Part shown: positions 7,390-16,225 of the stretch, piece after piece
Numbering within the stretch: the first letter of the stretch is position 1
Layout of the letters: each line of letters begins with the position of its first letter
Assembly (NCBI GenBank): GCA_041689775.1
Contig: JBDNFP010000456.1
Location: 1 to 21,522, forward strand
Source of the DNA: JBDNFP01 sp041689775
Lineage (GTDB): Bacteria; Bacteroidota; Bacteroidia; Cytophagales; Spirosomataceae
Direction: 5' to 3'
Length of the DNA stretch: 21,522 nucleotides
Position numbers and translations under genes: made by a program
The notes under the pieces: generated by a model
Told to the model about the DNA's origin: nothing
What the model saw: only the letters and a program-made list of their open reading frames with translations
Database searches by the model: none

Positions 7390-8253
7390 ATGAGACAGCT
7401 AAAAATCAGCAAACAGATAACCAACCGTGAAAGCCAATCACTTGATAAATATTTACAAGAGATTGGTAAGGTTGATTTATTAACTCCTGACGAAGAAGTA
7501 ACGTTGGCTCAAAAAATCCGGGAAGGTGATCAGCTGGCTCTGGAAAGATTGACCAAAGCAAACCTTCGATTCGTAGTATCTGTTGCTAAACAATACCAAA
7601 ACCAGGGTTTGTCCCTGGGTGATTTGATTAATGAGGGGAATTTGGGATTAATTAAAGCTGCGCAGCGTTTTGACGAAACCCGCGGTTTTAAATTTATTTC
7701 TTATGCGGTATGGTGGATCAGACAATCAATTCTTCAAGCCTTAGCTGAACAATCCAGAATTGTACGCCTTCCCCTAAATCGGGTTGGTTCATTGAATAAA
7801 ATTTCGAAAACATTTTCCGAGTTGGAACAGCGCTTTGAGCGTGAGCCTTCTCCCGAAGAATTGGCCGAAGTATTAGAAATTTCGCCTTCGGAAGTAGTGG
7901 ATACCATGAAAATATCTGGTCGTCACGTTTCGATGGATGCACCCTTCGTACAAGGTGAAGAAAATAGTCTGTTAGATGTTCTTGAAAATGACTTGGAAGA
8001 TAAGCCTGATTCAGGCTTGGTGAACGAGTCGTTACGTAAAGAAGTACAGCGTGCACTGTGTACACTTACCCAACGCGAGGCTGATGTGATTGCCCTTTAC
8101 TTTGGATTGAACGGAGAGCACGCCATGACCCTCGAAGAAATTGGCGAGAAATTCAACCTTACCCGGGAGCGTGTACGTCAAATCAAAGAAAAAGCGATTC
8201 GCAGGTTGCGCCACGCTTCACGCAGCAAAGCTTTGAAGACTTACTTAGGTTAA
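7390..8253 (+). CDS. rpoD: Primary RNA polymerase sigma factor, short Bacteroidota type
   Basis: 287 aa. It directs RNA polymerase to housekeeping promoters. It begins directly with region 1.2 (SLDKYLQEIGKVDLLTPDEE, residues 17-36), lacks region 1.1, and lacks the non-conserved insert of E. coli RpoD, as is standard in Bacteroidota. Region 2 contains NLRFVVSVAKQYQNQGLSLGDLI and the -10 recognition helix FKFISYAVWWIRQSILQAL (about 101-119). Region 3 follows (LPLNRVGSLNKI), and region 4.2 carries the helix-turn-helix MTLEEIGEKFNLTRERVRQI. The 80 bp upstream of it show no convincing consensus promoter, and no terminator separates it from pnp, so co-transcription with pnp is possible. It is followed by a strong terminator. 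Confidence 0.96.
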   Translation: MRQLKISKQITNRESQSLDKYLQEIGKVDLLTPDEEVTLAQKIREGDQLALERLTKANLRFVVSVAKQYQNQGLSLGDLINEGNLGLIKAAQRFDETRGFKFISYAVWWIRQSILQALAEQSRIVRLPLNRVGSLNKISKTFSELEQRFEREPSPEELAEVLEISPSEVVDTMKISGRHVSMDAPFVQGEENSLLDVLENDLEDKPDSGLVNESLRKEVQRALCTLTQREADVIALYFGLNGEHAMTLEEIGEKFNLTRERVRQIKEKAIRRLRHASRSKALKTYLG

Positions 8254-8274
8254 TAGTCGTTATTGATAATTTGG

Positions 8275-8302
8275 AAAGCCTCTGTAAAAGGAGGCTTTTT
8301 TT
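8275..8302 (+). terminator. Intrinsic terminator after the sigma factor gene
   Basis: Perfect 8-bp stem AAAGCCTC (8275-8282) / GAGGCTTT (8291-8298), 8-nt loop, and a seven-T run (8296-8302). It ends only 11 bp before the menD start, so menD must use a promoter inside this short gap or upstream within the sigma gene, or depend on readthrough. Confidence 0.9.
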
Positions 8303-8313
8303 GTTGAAAAGAT

Positions 8314-10035
8314 ATGGCAATTTTACAACCACTTGTTGATCTCGCCTATTTGTGCCACCAAATGGGGGTTACTAGGGCGATTATTTCACCTGGTTCGCGT
8401 AGTGCAGCGTTAACGCTCGCTTTCGCCAGGCATCCACATATTCAATGCACAGTTGTCATGGACGAACGTTCGGCGGCTTTCATTGCCTTGGGTATGGCTC
8501 AGCAATTAAATAAACCGGTAGCGCTAATCTGTACTTCTGGCTCGGCACCTTATAATTATGCACCAGCCGTAGCCGAAGCATTTTTTCAACAAATTCCCCT
8601 GTTGGTACTGACGGCTGACCGCCCAAAGGAATGGATTCACCAAAATGATGGCCAGACAATTTATCAGTCTGGTATCTATGGCAAACACGTGAAAATGACG
8701 GTCGACCTTTCTTCTGATTACTCCGATCCGGATGCCCGATGGTACATTAATCGAAGTATAAACGAAGCCATTCTTACGGCTACGTCAGAACCTCGCGGAC
8801 CTGTTCACGTTAATATTCCGATTCGTGAGCCCTTTTACCCTACCCACGAGGAAAATTTTTTGCCATCCTCGATTTTGAGAGGTATCGTTAGACTTAACTC
8901 AATAAATACTCTTGACACAACTACCTGGCACGAATTACTGGAAGAGTGGGAAAGTACCGATAAAATTTTGATTGCCATCGGCCAATATCAACCGAGTGAG
9001 CAGTTAGGAAATATCTTCCGCAGGATTGTCGAAGATTTCCATGTACCCGTGGTAGGTGATGTCATTAGTAATCTACCTAACCACGAATTGAGCATTACCA
9101 AGCAGGACCTCTTCCTGACCGAAGAAGGTAGTGAGAAGTTACAGCCAGACTTATTGATTACTACTGGCCAATCCTTCATTTCAAAAAACCTAAAACTTTT
9201 CTTACGCAACAACCCTGCCATGAAACACTGGCACGTTTCGGAGGATCTGCATATTATAGATACACTACAAAGCCTCACCATGCATATACCAGTAGCAGCT
9301 GAATACTTCTTTCCTAAGCTGTTTGAAGATGTAGACTATCAAAGATTTGTACAAAATGATGAAGGTGGACAAGATGAGTCATACTTGACTGATTGGCTGA
9401 CGGAAGAAAGAAGGGCAAAGAGGATAATAAGTGGCTATTGGCAGAATCTAACATCGTTAAGTGATTTGACGGCGGTATTATTCATAGTAAACGAGCTACC
9501 AACCAATTGTCAATTACACGTAGCGAATAGTATGCCGATTAGGTATGTTAACTTTTTGGGTATTGATAAAGAGGGAGTTAAGGTATTTTGTAATCGAGGA
9601 ACGAGTGGAATCGATGGCTGCGTTAGCACGGCTATCGGTGCTGCGATGATTACGGATCAACCTGTTTTCCTGCTGGTTGGTGATGTTGCGTTCTTCTACG
9701 ATAGGAATGGGTTCATGCAAGAGTCACTGCCTGCAAACCTAAAAATAGTACTATTGAATAATGCAGGTGGTACTATTTTTAGGATGATTGATGGTCCGGC
9801 TAAGCAGCCGGAATTAGAAACTTATTTTGAAACCAAGCATAACTTTAATGCTCGCCGGACGGCCGAGGACTCAAACATAAGTTACTTTCATTGCAGTGAA
9901 GAACTAGTTCAGCTGACTAATATCTGGCAGGAGTTTGTTCATTCCGAGTCAATTGCTTTGCTTGAAATAAAAACTAATTCTGAGTACAACACAACCGTGC
10001 TCAAAGGTTTGAAAAGTGCGATTAGGCAGCGATAG
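8314..10035 (+). CDS. menD: MenD, menaquinone biosynthesis synthase (SEPHCHC synthase)
   Basis: 573 aa, normal length. A thiamine-diphosphate enzyme that joins 2-oxoglutarate (as a succinic semialdehyde unit) to isochorismate, the first committed step of classical menaquinone synthesis. The N-terminal ThDP-binding domain shows ISPGSRSAALTLAFARH (about 24-40) and the activating glutamate in MDERSAAFIALGMA (about 49-62); TSGSAPYNYAPAVAEAFFQQ is also typical. The C-terminal domain has the ThDP/metal motif GDVAFFYDRNGF with NNAGG downstream. The fusion and order of domains are complete. No other men genes are in the window, so menaquinone use is inferred from this gene alone. Its 3' end meets a convergent gene with 5 bp between stops and no hairpin there. 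Confidence 0.96.
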   Translation: MAILQPLVDLAYLCHQMGVTRAIISPGSRSAALTLAFARHPHIQCTVVMDERSAAFIALGMAQQLNKPVALICTSGSAPYNYAPAVAEAFFQQIPLLVLTADRPKEWIHQNDGQTIYQSGIYGKHVKMTVDLSSDYSDPDARWYINRSINEAILTATSEPRGPVHVNIPIREPFYPTHEENFLPSSILRGIVRLNSINTLDTTTWHELLEEWESTDKILIAIGQYQPSEQLGNIFRRIVEDFHVPVVGDVISNLPNHELSITKQDLFLTEEGSEKLQPDLLITTGQSFISKNLKLFLRNNPAMKHWHVSEDLHIIDTLQSLTMHIPVAAEYFFPKLFEDVDYQRFVQNDEGGQDESYLTDWLTEERRAKRIISGYWQNLTSLSDLTAVLFIVNELPTNCQLHVANSMPIRYVNFLGIDKEGVKVFCNRGTSGIDGCVSTAIGAAMITDQPVFLLVGDVAFFYDRNGFMQESLPANLKIVLLNNAGGTIFRMIDGPAKQPELETYFETKHNFNARRTAEDSNISYFHCSEELVQLTNIWQEFVHSESIALLEIKTNSEYNTTVLKGLKSAIRQR

Positions 10036-10040
10036 AACAA

Positions 10041-11072
10041 TCATTTACAGAATTGAGTGTTGTACTCACTTGCGAGATTATCATTGAGTTCAACACCCAA
10101 TTTCCAAATTCGACAAGCCTCGTCCTTTTTCCCTTGCTTGTAGTACGCATCTCCGGCGTAGCCATACAGCGATTCAACTGGTTGGGCCAGATCCAGGGCT
10201 TTATCAAACGTTTCAGTTGCTTTGTCTAGCTCATTAGATTTTGTATAGTAAAGTCCTAGGTTCCGTAGGGCGTACCCGTTATCCATCTTATTACTGAGTG
10301 AGCGGTTAATCAAGACCGCTGCTTCTTCTAGTTTGCCCGTATTGATTAGTACATACCCTTTGTTACTCAGCACATAGGGATCAACGGAATTGACGCTCAA
10401 TGCCCGATCAAAATAATCAAGAGCTGTTTTCCATTGCTTTTTTCTCGAACTAAGTAGACCCAAGTTGTTTAAAGCTTCGATTTTTCTTGGTTTTAACTTC
10501 ACCGCTGCCTCAAAATCTTTTTCTGCTTCATCGTAAGCTTTTTGTTCAAAATAAATGGCGCCCCGATTTACCAAAGCCTCCACGTTTGCGGGGCTTAGCT
10601 GGATAGAACGATCAAAATCTGCCTGGGCGGCAGAATAGTTATTTTTTCCTACCAATACATTTCCTTTAATAAGGTGGTACTGCGATGAGTCGGTGTAGAG
10701 TTTGGATATTTCATTCAAATCCCGTTCGGCTTCATTCCATTGGCCGAGCCTTGTCTTTACTTCGGCCCTGGCCAAATAGGCTGGATAAAGGTCGGAATCG
10801 CTTTCTAGGGCGGCATTAATCGCAACTAGTGCATCATCCGTTTTCCCTAATTCCAGTAAGGTTAACCCCTTGTTGAGGTAAGCATCCGCAAAATCAGGGT
10901 TTTTCATGATTGCTTCCTCGTAATAATACAAGGCTTGTTCGTAATTTTTCTGGGTTAGTTGTAAATTGCCTTTTATAAAAAAAAGTGCGGCATCTTCCTT
11001 CTCAACCGAGTTGCAACCCCAAGCCAACAGGAGGTAAGCTACTAGTACTGTATTAAATAATTTATAAATCAT
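10041..11072 (-). CDS. TPR-repeat lipoprotein
   Basis: 343 aa from the ATG at 11072. An upstream in-frame TTG at 11087 would add five residues, but the ATG puts a lipoprotein signal directly at the N terminus: MIYKLF, a hydrophobic run VLVAYLLLAWG, then Cys20 as the likely lipid-attachment residue (Trp at -2 is unusual for a lipobox). The rest is a nearly continuous stack of tetratricopeptide repeats, roughly eight, with recurring patterns such as YEEAIMKNPDFADAYLNKGL, FDRSIQLSPANVEALVNRGA and FEAAVKLKPRKIEALNNLGL. Such proteins are scaffolds in the periplasm or on the outer membrane; no enzyme activity is expected. It converges on menD and diverges from a small gene at 11087. The binding partner is unknown; proximity to the 1003-aa TPR protein may or may not matter. 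Confidence 0.85.
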   Translation of the reverse strand: MIYKLFNTVLVAYLLLAWGCNSVEKEDAALFFIKGNLQLTQKNYEQALYYYEEAIMKNPDFADAYLNKGLTLLELGKTDDALVAINAALESDSDLYPAYLARAEVKTRLGQWNEAERDLNEISKLYTDSSQYHLIKGNVLVGKNNYSAAQADFDRSIQLSPANVEALVNRGAIYFEQKAYDEAEKDFEAAVKLKPRKIEALNNLGLLSSRKKQWKTALDYFDRALSVNSVDPYVLSNKGYVLINTGKLEEAAVLINRSLSNKMDNGYALRNLGLYYTKSNELDKATETFDKALDLAQPVESLYGYAGDAYYKQGKKDEACRIWKLGVELNDNLASEYNTQFCK

Positions 11073-11086
11073 TCTTTCAAAAATCA

Positions 11087-11341
11087 ATGCGTTACATTAA
11101 AGACTTTTCCCATCCGCAATACAAGATAGGTATCTACCAATGGAACGGTAAATATATCATAAAGTTTGAAGCCGGGGGAATGTATGAGCAAACCTATAAG
11201 GTAGACGAAACCGAAATCACTTCTTTACAGGAGCTGGAAACTATCCTGGATGAAGCATTCATCGAGGGAATTTCTAAGAGATTTGAAGCCATGCACAAAG
11301 AAATGCAGGACAGCCTCGTCAGAAATGGCATTATTTTTTAG
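11087..11341 (+). CDS. Small conserved-looking protein, function unknown
   Basis: 84 aa, not recognised as a named family. It starts with a compact strand-rich part (MRYIKDFSHPQYKIGIYQWNG at the start, then KYIIKFEAGGMYEQTYKV, about 22-39) and ends in a long amphipathic helical part (SLQELETILDEAFIEGISKRFEAMHKEMQDSL). There is no signal peptide or membrane segment, so it is probably cytoplasmic. The coding character is good (ATG start, composition like neighbours, no competing frame). Its start codon lies 14 bp from the start of the divergent TPR lipoprotein, so its promoter must overlap that gene. The 133 bases after it contain a perfect 10-bp palindrome CGTAATTACG but no obvious terminator. 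Confidence 0.7.
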   Translation: MRYIKDFSHPQYKIGIYQWNGKYIIKFEAGGMYEQTYKVDETEITSLQELETILDEAFIEGISKRFEAMHKEMQDSLVRNGIIF

Positions 11342-11474
11342 AGTCACCTTGCTTTATTAATCTGAGTACCTAGTACAAACGGCTAATCATACGTAATTAC
11401 GGAATGTAGCGTTTAGTACCGTAAGCAACAATTTATCAAAATCCATTTTTATTTAATTCATCAAACTCACCTCT

Positions 11475-14400
11475 ATGTTCTTACAACGTAGCCTTTTAAT
11501 CCTTGGCCTTTATATTCTGGTCAGTCAAATGACAATATATGGCCAAAATACAATGGGGTACACCGAACCCGAAGCCCACTTTCGGAGCGGACTTGAATAC
11601 TACGAAAAGTCGAACTTTGTGGCTGCGCGCCAGGAATTTGCCGAATTCCTGAACACTCAAAACAGACTTTTGTCTACGGGAGATTATAACGCTGTAACGG
11701 CAGAATTTTATATCGCCATCACCGGGCTTTATCTCAACTACCCCGAAGCAGAGGTGCAGGTGGATCGGTTTGTACGTAACCATGCCGAACATCCAAAGGC
11801 TCAATTGATTTTTGCTGATCTTGGTAAGTATTACTACGAAGGAGGAGATTACGAAAAGGCCATCGGGTACCTCGAAAAAGCCGTTGAAAACACGGGAAAC
11901 TACAATAAAAAGCTGGAAAGTATGTACCGGCTGGGTATGTCCTACTACAAAACTCAACAGTTTGATCAGGCCTTACTTAATTTCAATCAGGTAAAACGAG
12001 ATAATACCTTTGCCAATGCACCTGACGCATCCTTTTTTGCGGGAGTGAGTAACTATAAGAATAATAACTATCAGGATGCGTACGAGGACTTTCTGAAAGT
12101 AGAGAATAATCCTTATTACAAAAATGAAGCTCCTAACTGGATTGTTTCGTCTCTCTACCAGCTCAAAGACTTCGATAAGCTTGTTACTTACGGGGAGCGT
12201 TTGTTATCTCAGCAACGCGGAAATACTAATTTGGACGATGTTGCCTTGTATGTTGCCGAAGTTTACTACGAAAAAGGCGATTATAAAGGAGCTGTACCCG
12301 CCTACGAACGCTATAAAAGAATGAAGCCGGGTGTTTTTCCTGACGCGGTTTCGCTTCATTACGGTCACTCGCAGTTTAGGAATGATAATTATGCCGGTGC
12401 GGTAGACGCCCTGAAAAATATAGCAACTGGTAAAGATTCAGTGGCTCAATATGCCTCTTATTTGGTAGGTATAAGCTATCTGAAAGTAAACAACCCCAAC
12501 TTTGCTCTGACAGCCTTTGATAACGCGTCAAGATTAAGTTTTGACCCCTTAATTCAAGAGGAGTCGATGTTTAACCATGCCAAAGTTCAATTAGAAATTG
12601 GGAGTAGCAATGAAGCACTGAAAGAACTAAATGAGTACCAAAAGAAGTATCCCGGTAGTAAGCATGAAGAAGAAGCAAGTGAACTTATTGCCGAGGCGTA
12701 TTCGGGGTCGAATAATAATGCCGGAGCCATTACGTACATAGAACAACTTCGCAATCGTACTCCGAAGATAAATGCTAATTATCAGCGACTTACCTTTAAT
12801 CAGGGTGTGAGTGATTTTAATGCGGAGCAATACGCCGCTGCTATTGCCAATTTTAATAAGTCGATTAAGTACCCCATTGATGAAACTACCTATCTGGCAG
12901 CAACCTACCAAAAGGCAGAAGCCTATTCTGCCGAGCAGAAATACGCAGAGGCCATTGGTATTTATAATCAATTGGTAAAAAACCGAGGTAATATTTACAG
13001 CAGGAAGAGCTTTTACGCATTAGGATACGCCTACTATAACCAAAAGAAATACAAAGAAGCACTCGGTTATTTTAAGGACTTTACCTCTAATACGGAAGGG
13101 ATAGAAGCGCCGGTGATCGAGGATGCCTACGTCCGGCTCGCTGATTGCTACCTCACGCAGAAGAATTACAACGAGGCAATTCAAACCTATGAAAAGGTTA
13201 CGATCAATGGCAAGGTAGACAAAGATTATTCCTTGTATCAAAAAGGCAGGACTTTCGTGTATATGAGCCAGGAAGTAAATGCCAAGCGGCAGTTCGAAAT
13301 GTTGGTTAGCCAGTTTCCCAACTCCCGCTACGTTGATGATGCGTTATTCCAATTGGCAGATATAGATTTTCAGAACGATGCCTTCCAATTATCGGTGCGT
13401 TCTTTTACCCGGTTAGTCAACGAAAAACCCAAAAGTTATTTGATTCCAGCGGCATTACTACGTAGAGCACAGTCCTATTATAATATTCAGGTATACGAGC
13501 AGGCTATCAATGACTTTAAGCGAATCTTACAGGATTATCCTGCTTCTCCATCGGCTACGAGTGCTCTCGAAGGGATCCAGGAAAGCTACAATGCCGTTGG
13601 ACGTCCGGAAGAGTTCTCGGAAGTCCTTGCTGTTGTAAGGCGCAATAATCCGGGTAATACTAAGCTAGATGAGGTTGAGTTTGACAATGCACGGAACCTG
13701 TATTACGCTGAGAAATACCCTCAGGCTATTTCTGCCTTACAGGAATACCTGCGTGGTTATCCTGCCAGTAAAAATCAGTATGACGCTAATTACTTTTTGG
13801 GGGCATCTTATGAAAAAACGGGAAATGTTGAGGAGGCACTACGGTATTACACCGCCGTTGTTCAGTCAAACCGGTCGACTTATGTAGCTTCCGCCGCGCA
13901 AAAATCGGCTGAGTTAGAAATTAGCCGTGGAAACTATTCCAGAGCGGTGGCCAATTTTAAGGTATTACTCCGCAATGCTGAGAATAAAAAAGAGCAGACT
14001 ATTGCCTCCATTGGATTAATGAATACCTACTACACGCTTAAAAACTACGATTCAACCCTTCATTACGCCAGGGAGGTAATTACCGCCGGTAATATTGTAC
14101 CCGGTGGGGTAGGTACCGCTCAGTTGTATCTTGGGAAAGTGCCTTTCGAACGAGGAGATTACCCTAAGGCAACGGAAGAGTTTAAAAAAGTAGTAATAGC
14201 TAACAAAGATGCCTACGGCGCGGAGGCTAAGTATTGGGTAGCCATAATCCAATATAAGGAACGCAAATACGGTGAGGCAGAGACAACGATTTTTGACCTA
14301 AGCAAGCAATTTGAAGGCGTTGATTTTTGGCGCGTAAGGTCCTTTATTTTATTATCTGATGTCTACTTGGGGATGAACGAAAAAGCGCAGGCCAAGGCCA

Positions 14401-14486
14401 CGCTTCAATCCATTATCGAAAACTCAGAAGATGCGGAGGCATTGACGCTGGCTAAACTAAAGTTGACCGAAATCGAAAAGAACTAA
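11475..14486 (+). CDS. Large secreted TPR-repeat protein, probably periplasmic
   Basis: 1003 aa. An N-terminal signal peptide is clear (basic start, hydrophobic LLILGLYILVSQM, cleavage near residue 24 after IYGQ). The remainder is almost entirely tetratricopeptide-type helical repeats, rich in Tyr and Asn, recognisable by recurring units such as YYEKSNFVAARQEFAEFL, YYEGGDYEKAIGYLEKAV, YYNQKKYKEALGYFKDF and LFQLADIDFQNDAFQLSVRS; some match the outer-membrane lipoprotein/YbgF-type TPR class. No catalytic domain is seen. It lies 31 bp upstream of an outer-membrane barrel gene and is probably co-transcribed with it. Pairs of a TPR scaffold and a barrel are known from exopolysaccharide export (AlgK with AlgE), which offers a model, but no polysaccharide genes are nearby. 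Its actual role is unknown. Confidence 0.85.
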   Translation: MFLQRSLLILGLYILVSQMTIYGQNTMGYTEPEAHFRSGLEYYEKSNFVAARQEFAEFLNTQNRLLSTGDYNAVTAEFYIAITGLYLNYPEAEVQVDRFVRNHAEHPKAQLIFADLGKYYYEGGDYEKAIGYLEKAVENTGNYNKKLESMYRLGMSYYKTQQFDQALLNFNQVKRDNTFANAPDASFFAGVSNYKNNNYQDAYEDFLKVENNPYYKNEAPNWIVSSLYQLKDFDKLVTYGERLLSQQRGNTNLDDVALYVAEVYYEKGDYKGAVPAYERYKRMKPGVFPDAVSLHYGHSQFRNDNYAGAVDALKNIATGKDSVAQYASYLVGISYLKVNNPNFALTAFDNASRLSFDPLIQEESMFNHAKVQLEIGSSNEALKELNEYQKKYPGSKHEEEASELIAEAYSGSNNNAGAITYIEQLRNRTPKINANYQRLTFNQGVSDFNAEQYAAAIANFNKSIKYPIDETTYLAATYQKAEAYSAEQKYAEAIGIYNQLVKNRGNIYSRKSFYALGYAYYNQKKYKEALGYFKDFTSNTEGIEAPVIEDAYVRLADCYLTQKNYNEAIQTYEKVTINGKVDKDYSLYQKGRTFVYMSQEVNAKRQFEMLVSQFPNSRYVDDALFQLADIDFQNDAFQLSVRSFTRLVNEKPKSYLIPAALLRRAQSYYNIQVYEQAINDFKRILQDYPASPSATSALEGIQESYNAVGRPEEFSEVLAVVRRNNPGNTKLDEVEFDNARNLYYAEKYPQAISALQEYLRGYPASKNQYDANYFLGASYEKTGNVEEALRYYTAVVQSNRSTYVASAAQKSAELEISRGNYSRAVANFKVLLRNAENKKEQTIASIGLMNTYYTLKNYDSTLHYAREVITAGNIVPGGVGTAQLYLGKVPFERGDYPKATEEFKKVVIANKDAYGAEAKYWVAIIQYKERKYGEAETTIFDLSKQFEGVDFWRVRSFILLSDVYLGMNEKAQAKATLQSIIENSEDAEALTLAKLKLTEIEKN

Positions 14487-14517
14487 ATTATTCAGGTAAT
14501 CCCCGAATCATTATCTC

Positions 14518-16188
14518 ATGAACAGAAATCAAATTCTTCAATATACCATATTATCAATTGTCGGTAGCCTAATGGCCACGGCCTCATTCGCACAGCGGGG
14601 TGAAATTGAAAATCAGACCTATGAAATTATCAAGGAAAAAAGCATTGAGTTTCCACCCGCTAATCGGTTGTTTGATAAGGGGCAGCCGATTCAATCCAAA
14701 GCAACGGACAAGAAAGTAGGGTATGCATTCATTGACCCTAAAATAAGTCTCAGCTCTTCCAAACTTACACCGGTGGCGGTGTCATCCTCAGATGAAAAGA
14801 CTAGAACTGAGCTACCAGAGGCAATGAATAACTTCATCAAATTAGGGGCAGGTAATTACGGCCGTTTTCAGGGGGAAGGTTTTTTAAGCTCACGCCTGAC
14901 CGATGATTTAGTATTTACTGGCCAGGTAAAGCAGCTTTCCGCGGCTACCGGTCCGGTATATGGTACCAATTCCGCCAATTCGTCCACTTTGATAAAGCTA
15001 GGAGGGAAATACCTTCGGGAAACTTATAAGGTGGATGGTGCGGTGGAGTACAATCGTGCCAACACCTATTTTTATGGCTATCAGCCTCAGCCCGAAGGGG
15101 CAGTGATTAATCGGGATAGCCTTCGACAGATAATCAATACTTTTGGAGTGCAAATTGGATTCGAAAATACTGAGCCTAAATCACTGATTGATTATGCAGT
15201 AAATACCAGTTTTTACAGTCTAAGAGATCGTTACAGTGCTTCAGAAATTGATTGGGGGACTACCTTATCGGCTTCCGTTCCGCTTGATGATCATTTTTTT
15301 GCCCTTTTAGAGGCTGGTGCATTTGTTTCACAACGGGTAGATGCCGAAACGTTTAATCGTAATTTATTCCGGGTAAAGCCAACTTTTAAGTACGTAAATG
15401 ATCAGTTTTCAATTACAGCGGGGGTTAACGCCGTCAATGAAACGGATAATACTTTGAATATTAACCGTACTAGGGCTTACCCAGTTTTGAATATTGATGT
15501 GGTGCCAGTAGCTGGATTCCACGTTTTTGCCGGTTGGAATGGTGATATAGTCCGGAATACTTTACGGTCATTGCTTTCTGAAAATCTTTGGCTTGCTCCT
15601 AATGTGTTGATAGCGAATACGGAGAAGCAGTCAGATATTTACGCTGGAATCAAAGGAGAAAACTCAGATGGGTTTAATTTTGAGGGAAAGGTATCCTACG
15701 CCAAGTACAAAAACTTTTATGTTTTTAATAATTCCCTGACCGATACCTCGAAATTCTCTATCCTGTACGATGGGCTGAAAACCAATGTCTTAACTATTTC
15801 GGCTCAGGTAGGATATACCTTGAATGACTTATTTAAAACCTCTTTGAAAGCTAATTTTTATAATTACGAAGTTAATCGCTTGGAAGAAGCGTGGCACCGC
15901 CCTACATTCACGTTAAACTGGTTTAACGCACTCACTATTAGCAAGAAGCTATTTGTTACGAGTGATATCTATACCGTATCCGGACTTAAAGTAAAAAACT
16001 TTCAAAGTGGAATAGTGACAAAACTAGCGACAATAATAGACCTCAATTTGAAGATAGACTACCTGTTAACCAAGAACTTCTCTACCTATGTGTCGATTAA
16101 CAATATCTTGGGAAAACAATATTCGAGGTACCAGTACTATCCACAGCAAGGGTTGAACTTTGTTGGTGGATTATCATTTTCTTTTTAA
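14518..16188 (+). CDS. Outer-membrane beta-barrel protein, TonB-receptor-like but without a plug
   Basis: 556 aa. A signal peptide covers about residues 1-25 (IGSLMATASFAQ-like end: SLMATASFAQ). After a polar linker of about 75 residues, a barrel region begins at NFIKLGAGNYGRFQGEGFLS (about 106-125), with alternating strands to the C terminus, which ends in aromatic-terminated strand GLNFVGGLSFSF, the outer-membrane targeting signature. The length is far below a full TonB-dependent receptor, and I find no plug domain or N-terminal TonB box, so annotation as a TonB receptor in relatives is likely only by barrel similarity. It sits 31 bp after the 1003-aa TPR gene and 37 bp before the HU/SPOR gene. 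Function is unknown; a partner role with the TPR protein is inferred. Confidence 0.8.
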   Translation: MNRNQILQYTILSIVGSLMATASFAQRGEIENQTYEIIKEKSIEFPPANRLFDKGQPIQSKATDKKVGYAFIDPKISLSSSKLTPVAVSSSDEKTRTELPEAMNNFIKLGAGNYGRFQGEGFLSSRLTDDLVFTGQVKQLSAATGPVYGTNSANSSTLIKLGGKYLRETYKVDGAVEYNRANTYFYGYQPQPEGAVINRDSLRQIINTFGVQIGFENTEPKSLIDYAVNTSFYSLRDRYSASEIDWGTTLSASVPLDDHFFALLEAGAFVSQRVDAETFNRNLFRVKPTFKYVNDQFSITAGVNAVNETDNTLNINRTRAYPVLNIDVVPVAGFHVFAGWNGDIVRNTLRSLLSENLWLAPNVLIANTEKQSDIYAGIKGENSDGFNFEGKVSYAKYKNFYVFNNSLTDTSKFSILYDGLKTNVLTISAQVGYTLNDLFKTSLKANFYNYEVNRLEEAWHRPTFTLNWFNALTISKKLFVTSDIYTVSGLKVKNFQSGIVTKLATIIDLNLKIDYLLTKNFSTYVSINNILGKQYSRYQYYPQQGLNFVGGLSFSF

Positions 16189-16193
16189 CTTCG

Positions 16194-16220
16194 TCTTAGT
16201 TAAAGCATGCTAAACTAAGA
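16194..16220 (+). repeat. Inverted repeat in the leader of the HU/SPOR gene
   Basis: Perfect 8-bp arms TCTTAGTT (16194-16201) and AACTAAGA (16213-16220) around an 11-base centre that contains the palindrome GCATGC. It ends 5 bp before the start codon. It lacks a T-run, so it is not a terminator; it could be an operator or an RNA hairpin affecting translation. Confidence 0.5.
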
Positions 16221-16225
16221 AAGCA

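Noticed and set aside
11073..11087. TTG start extending the TPR lipoprotein by five residues
   Set aside because: The ATG at 11072 gives a standard lipoprotein signal; the extension would put acidic and basic residues ahead of it and overlap the divergent start codon.
11496..11957. 153-codon minus-strand open frame inside the large TPR gene
   Set aside because: It is fully antisense to a well-supported gene and its translation shows no recognisable family or domain.
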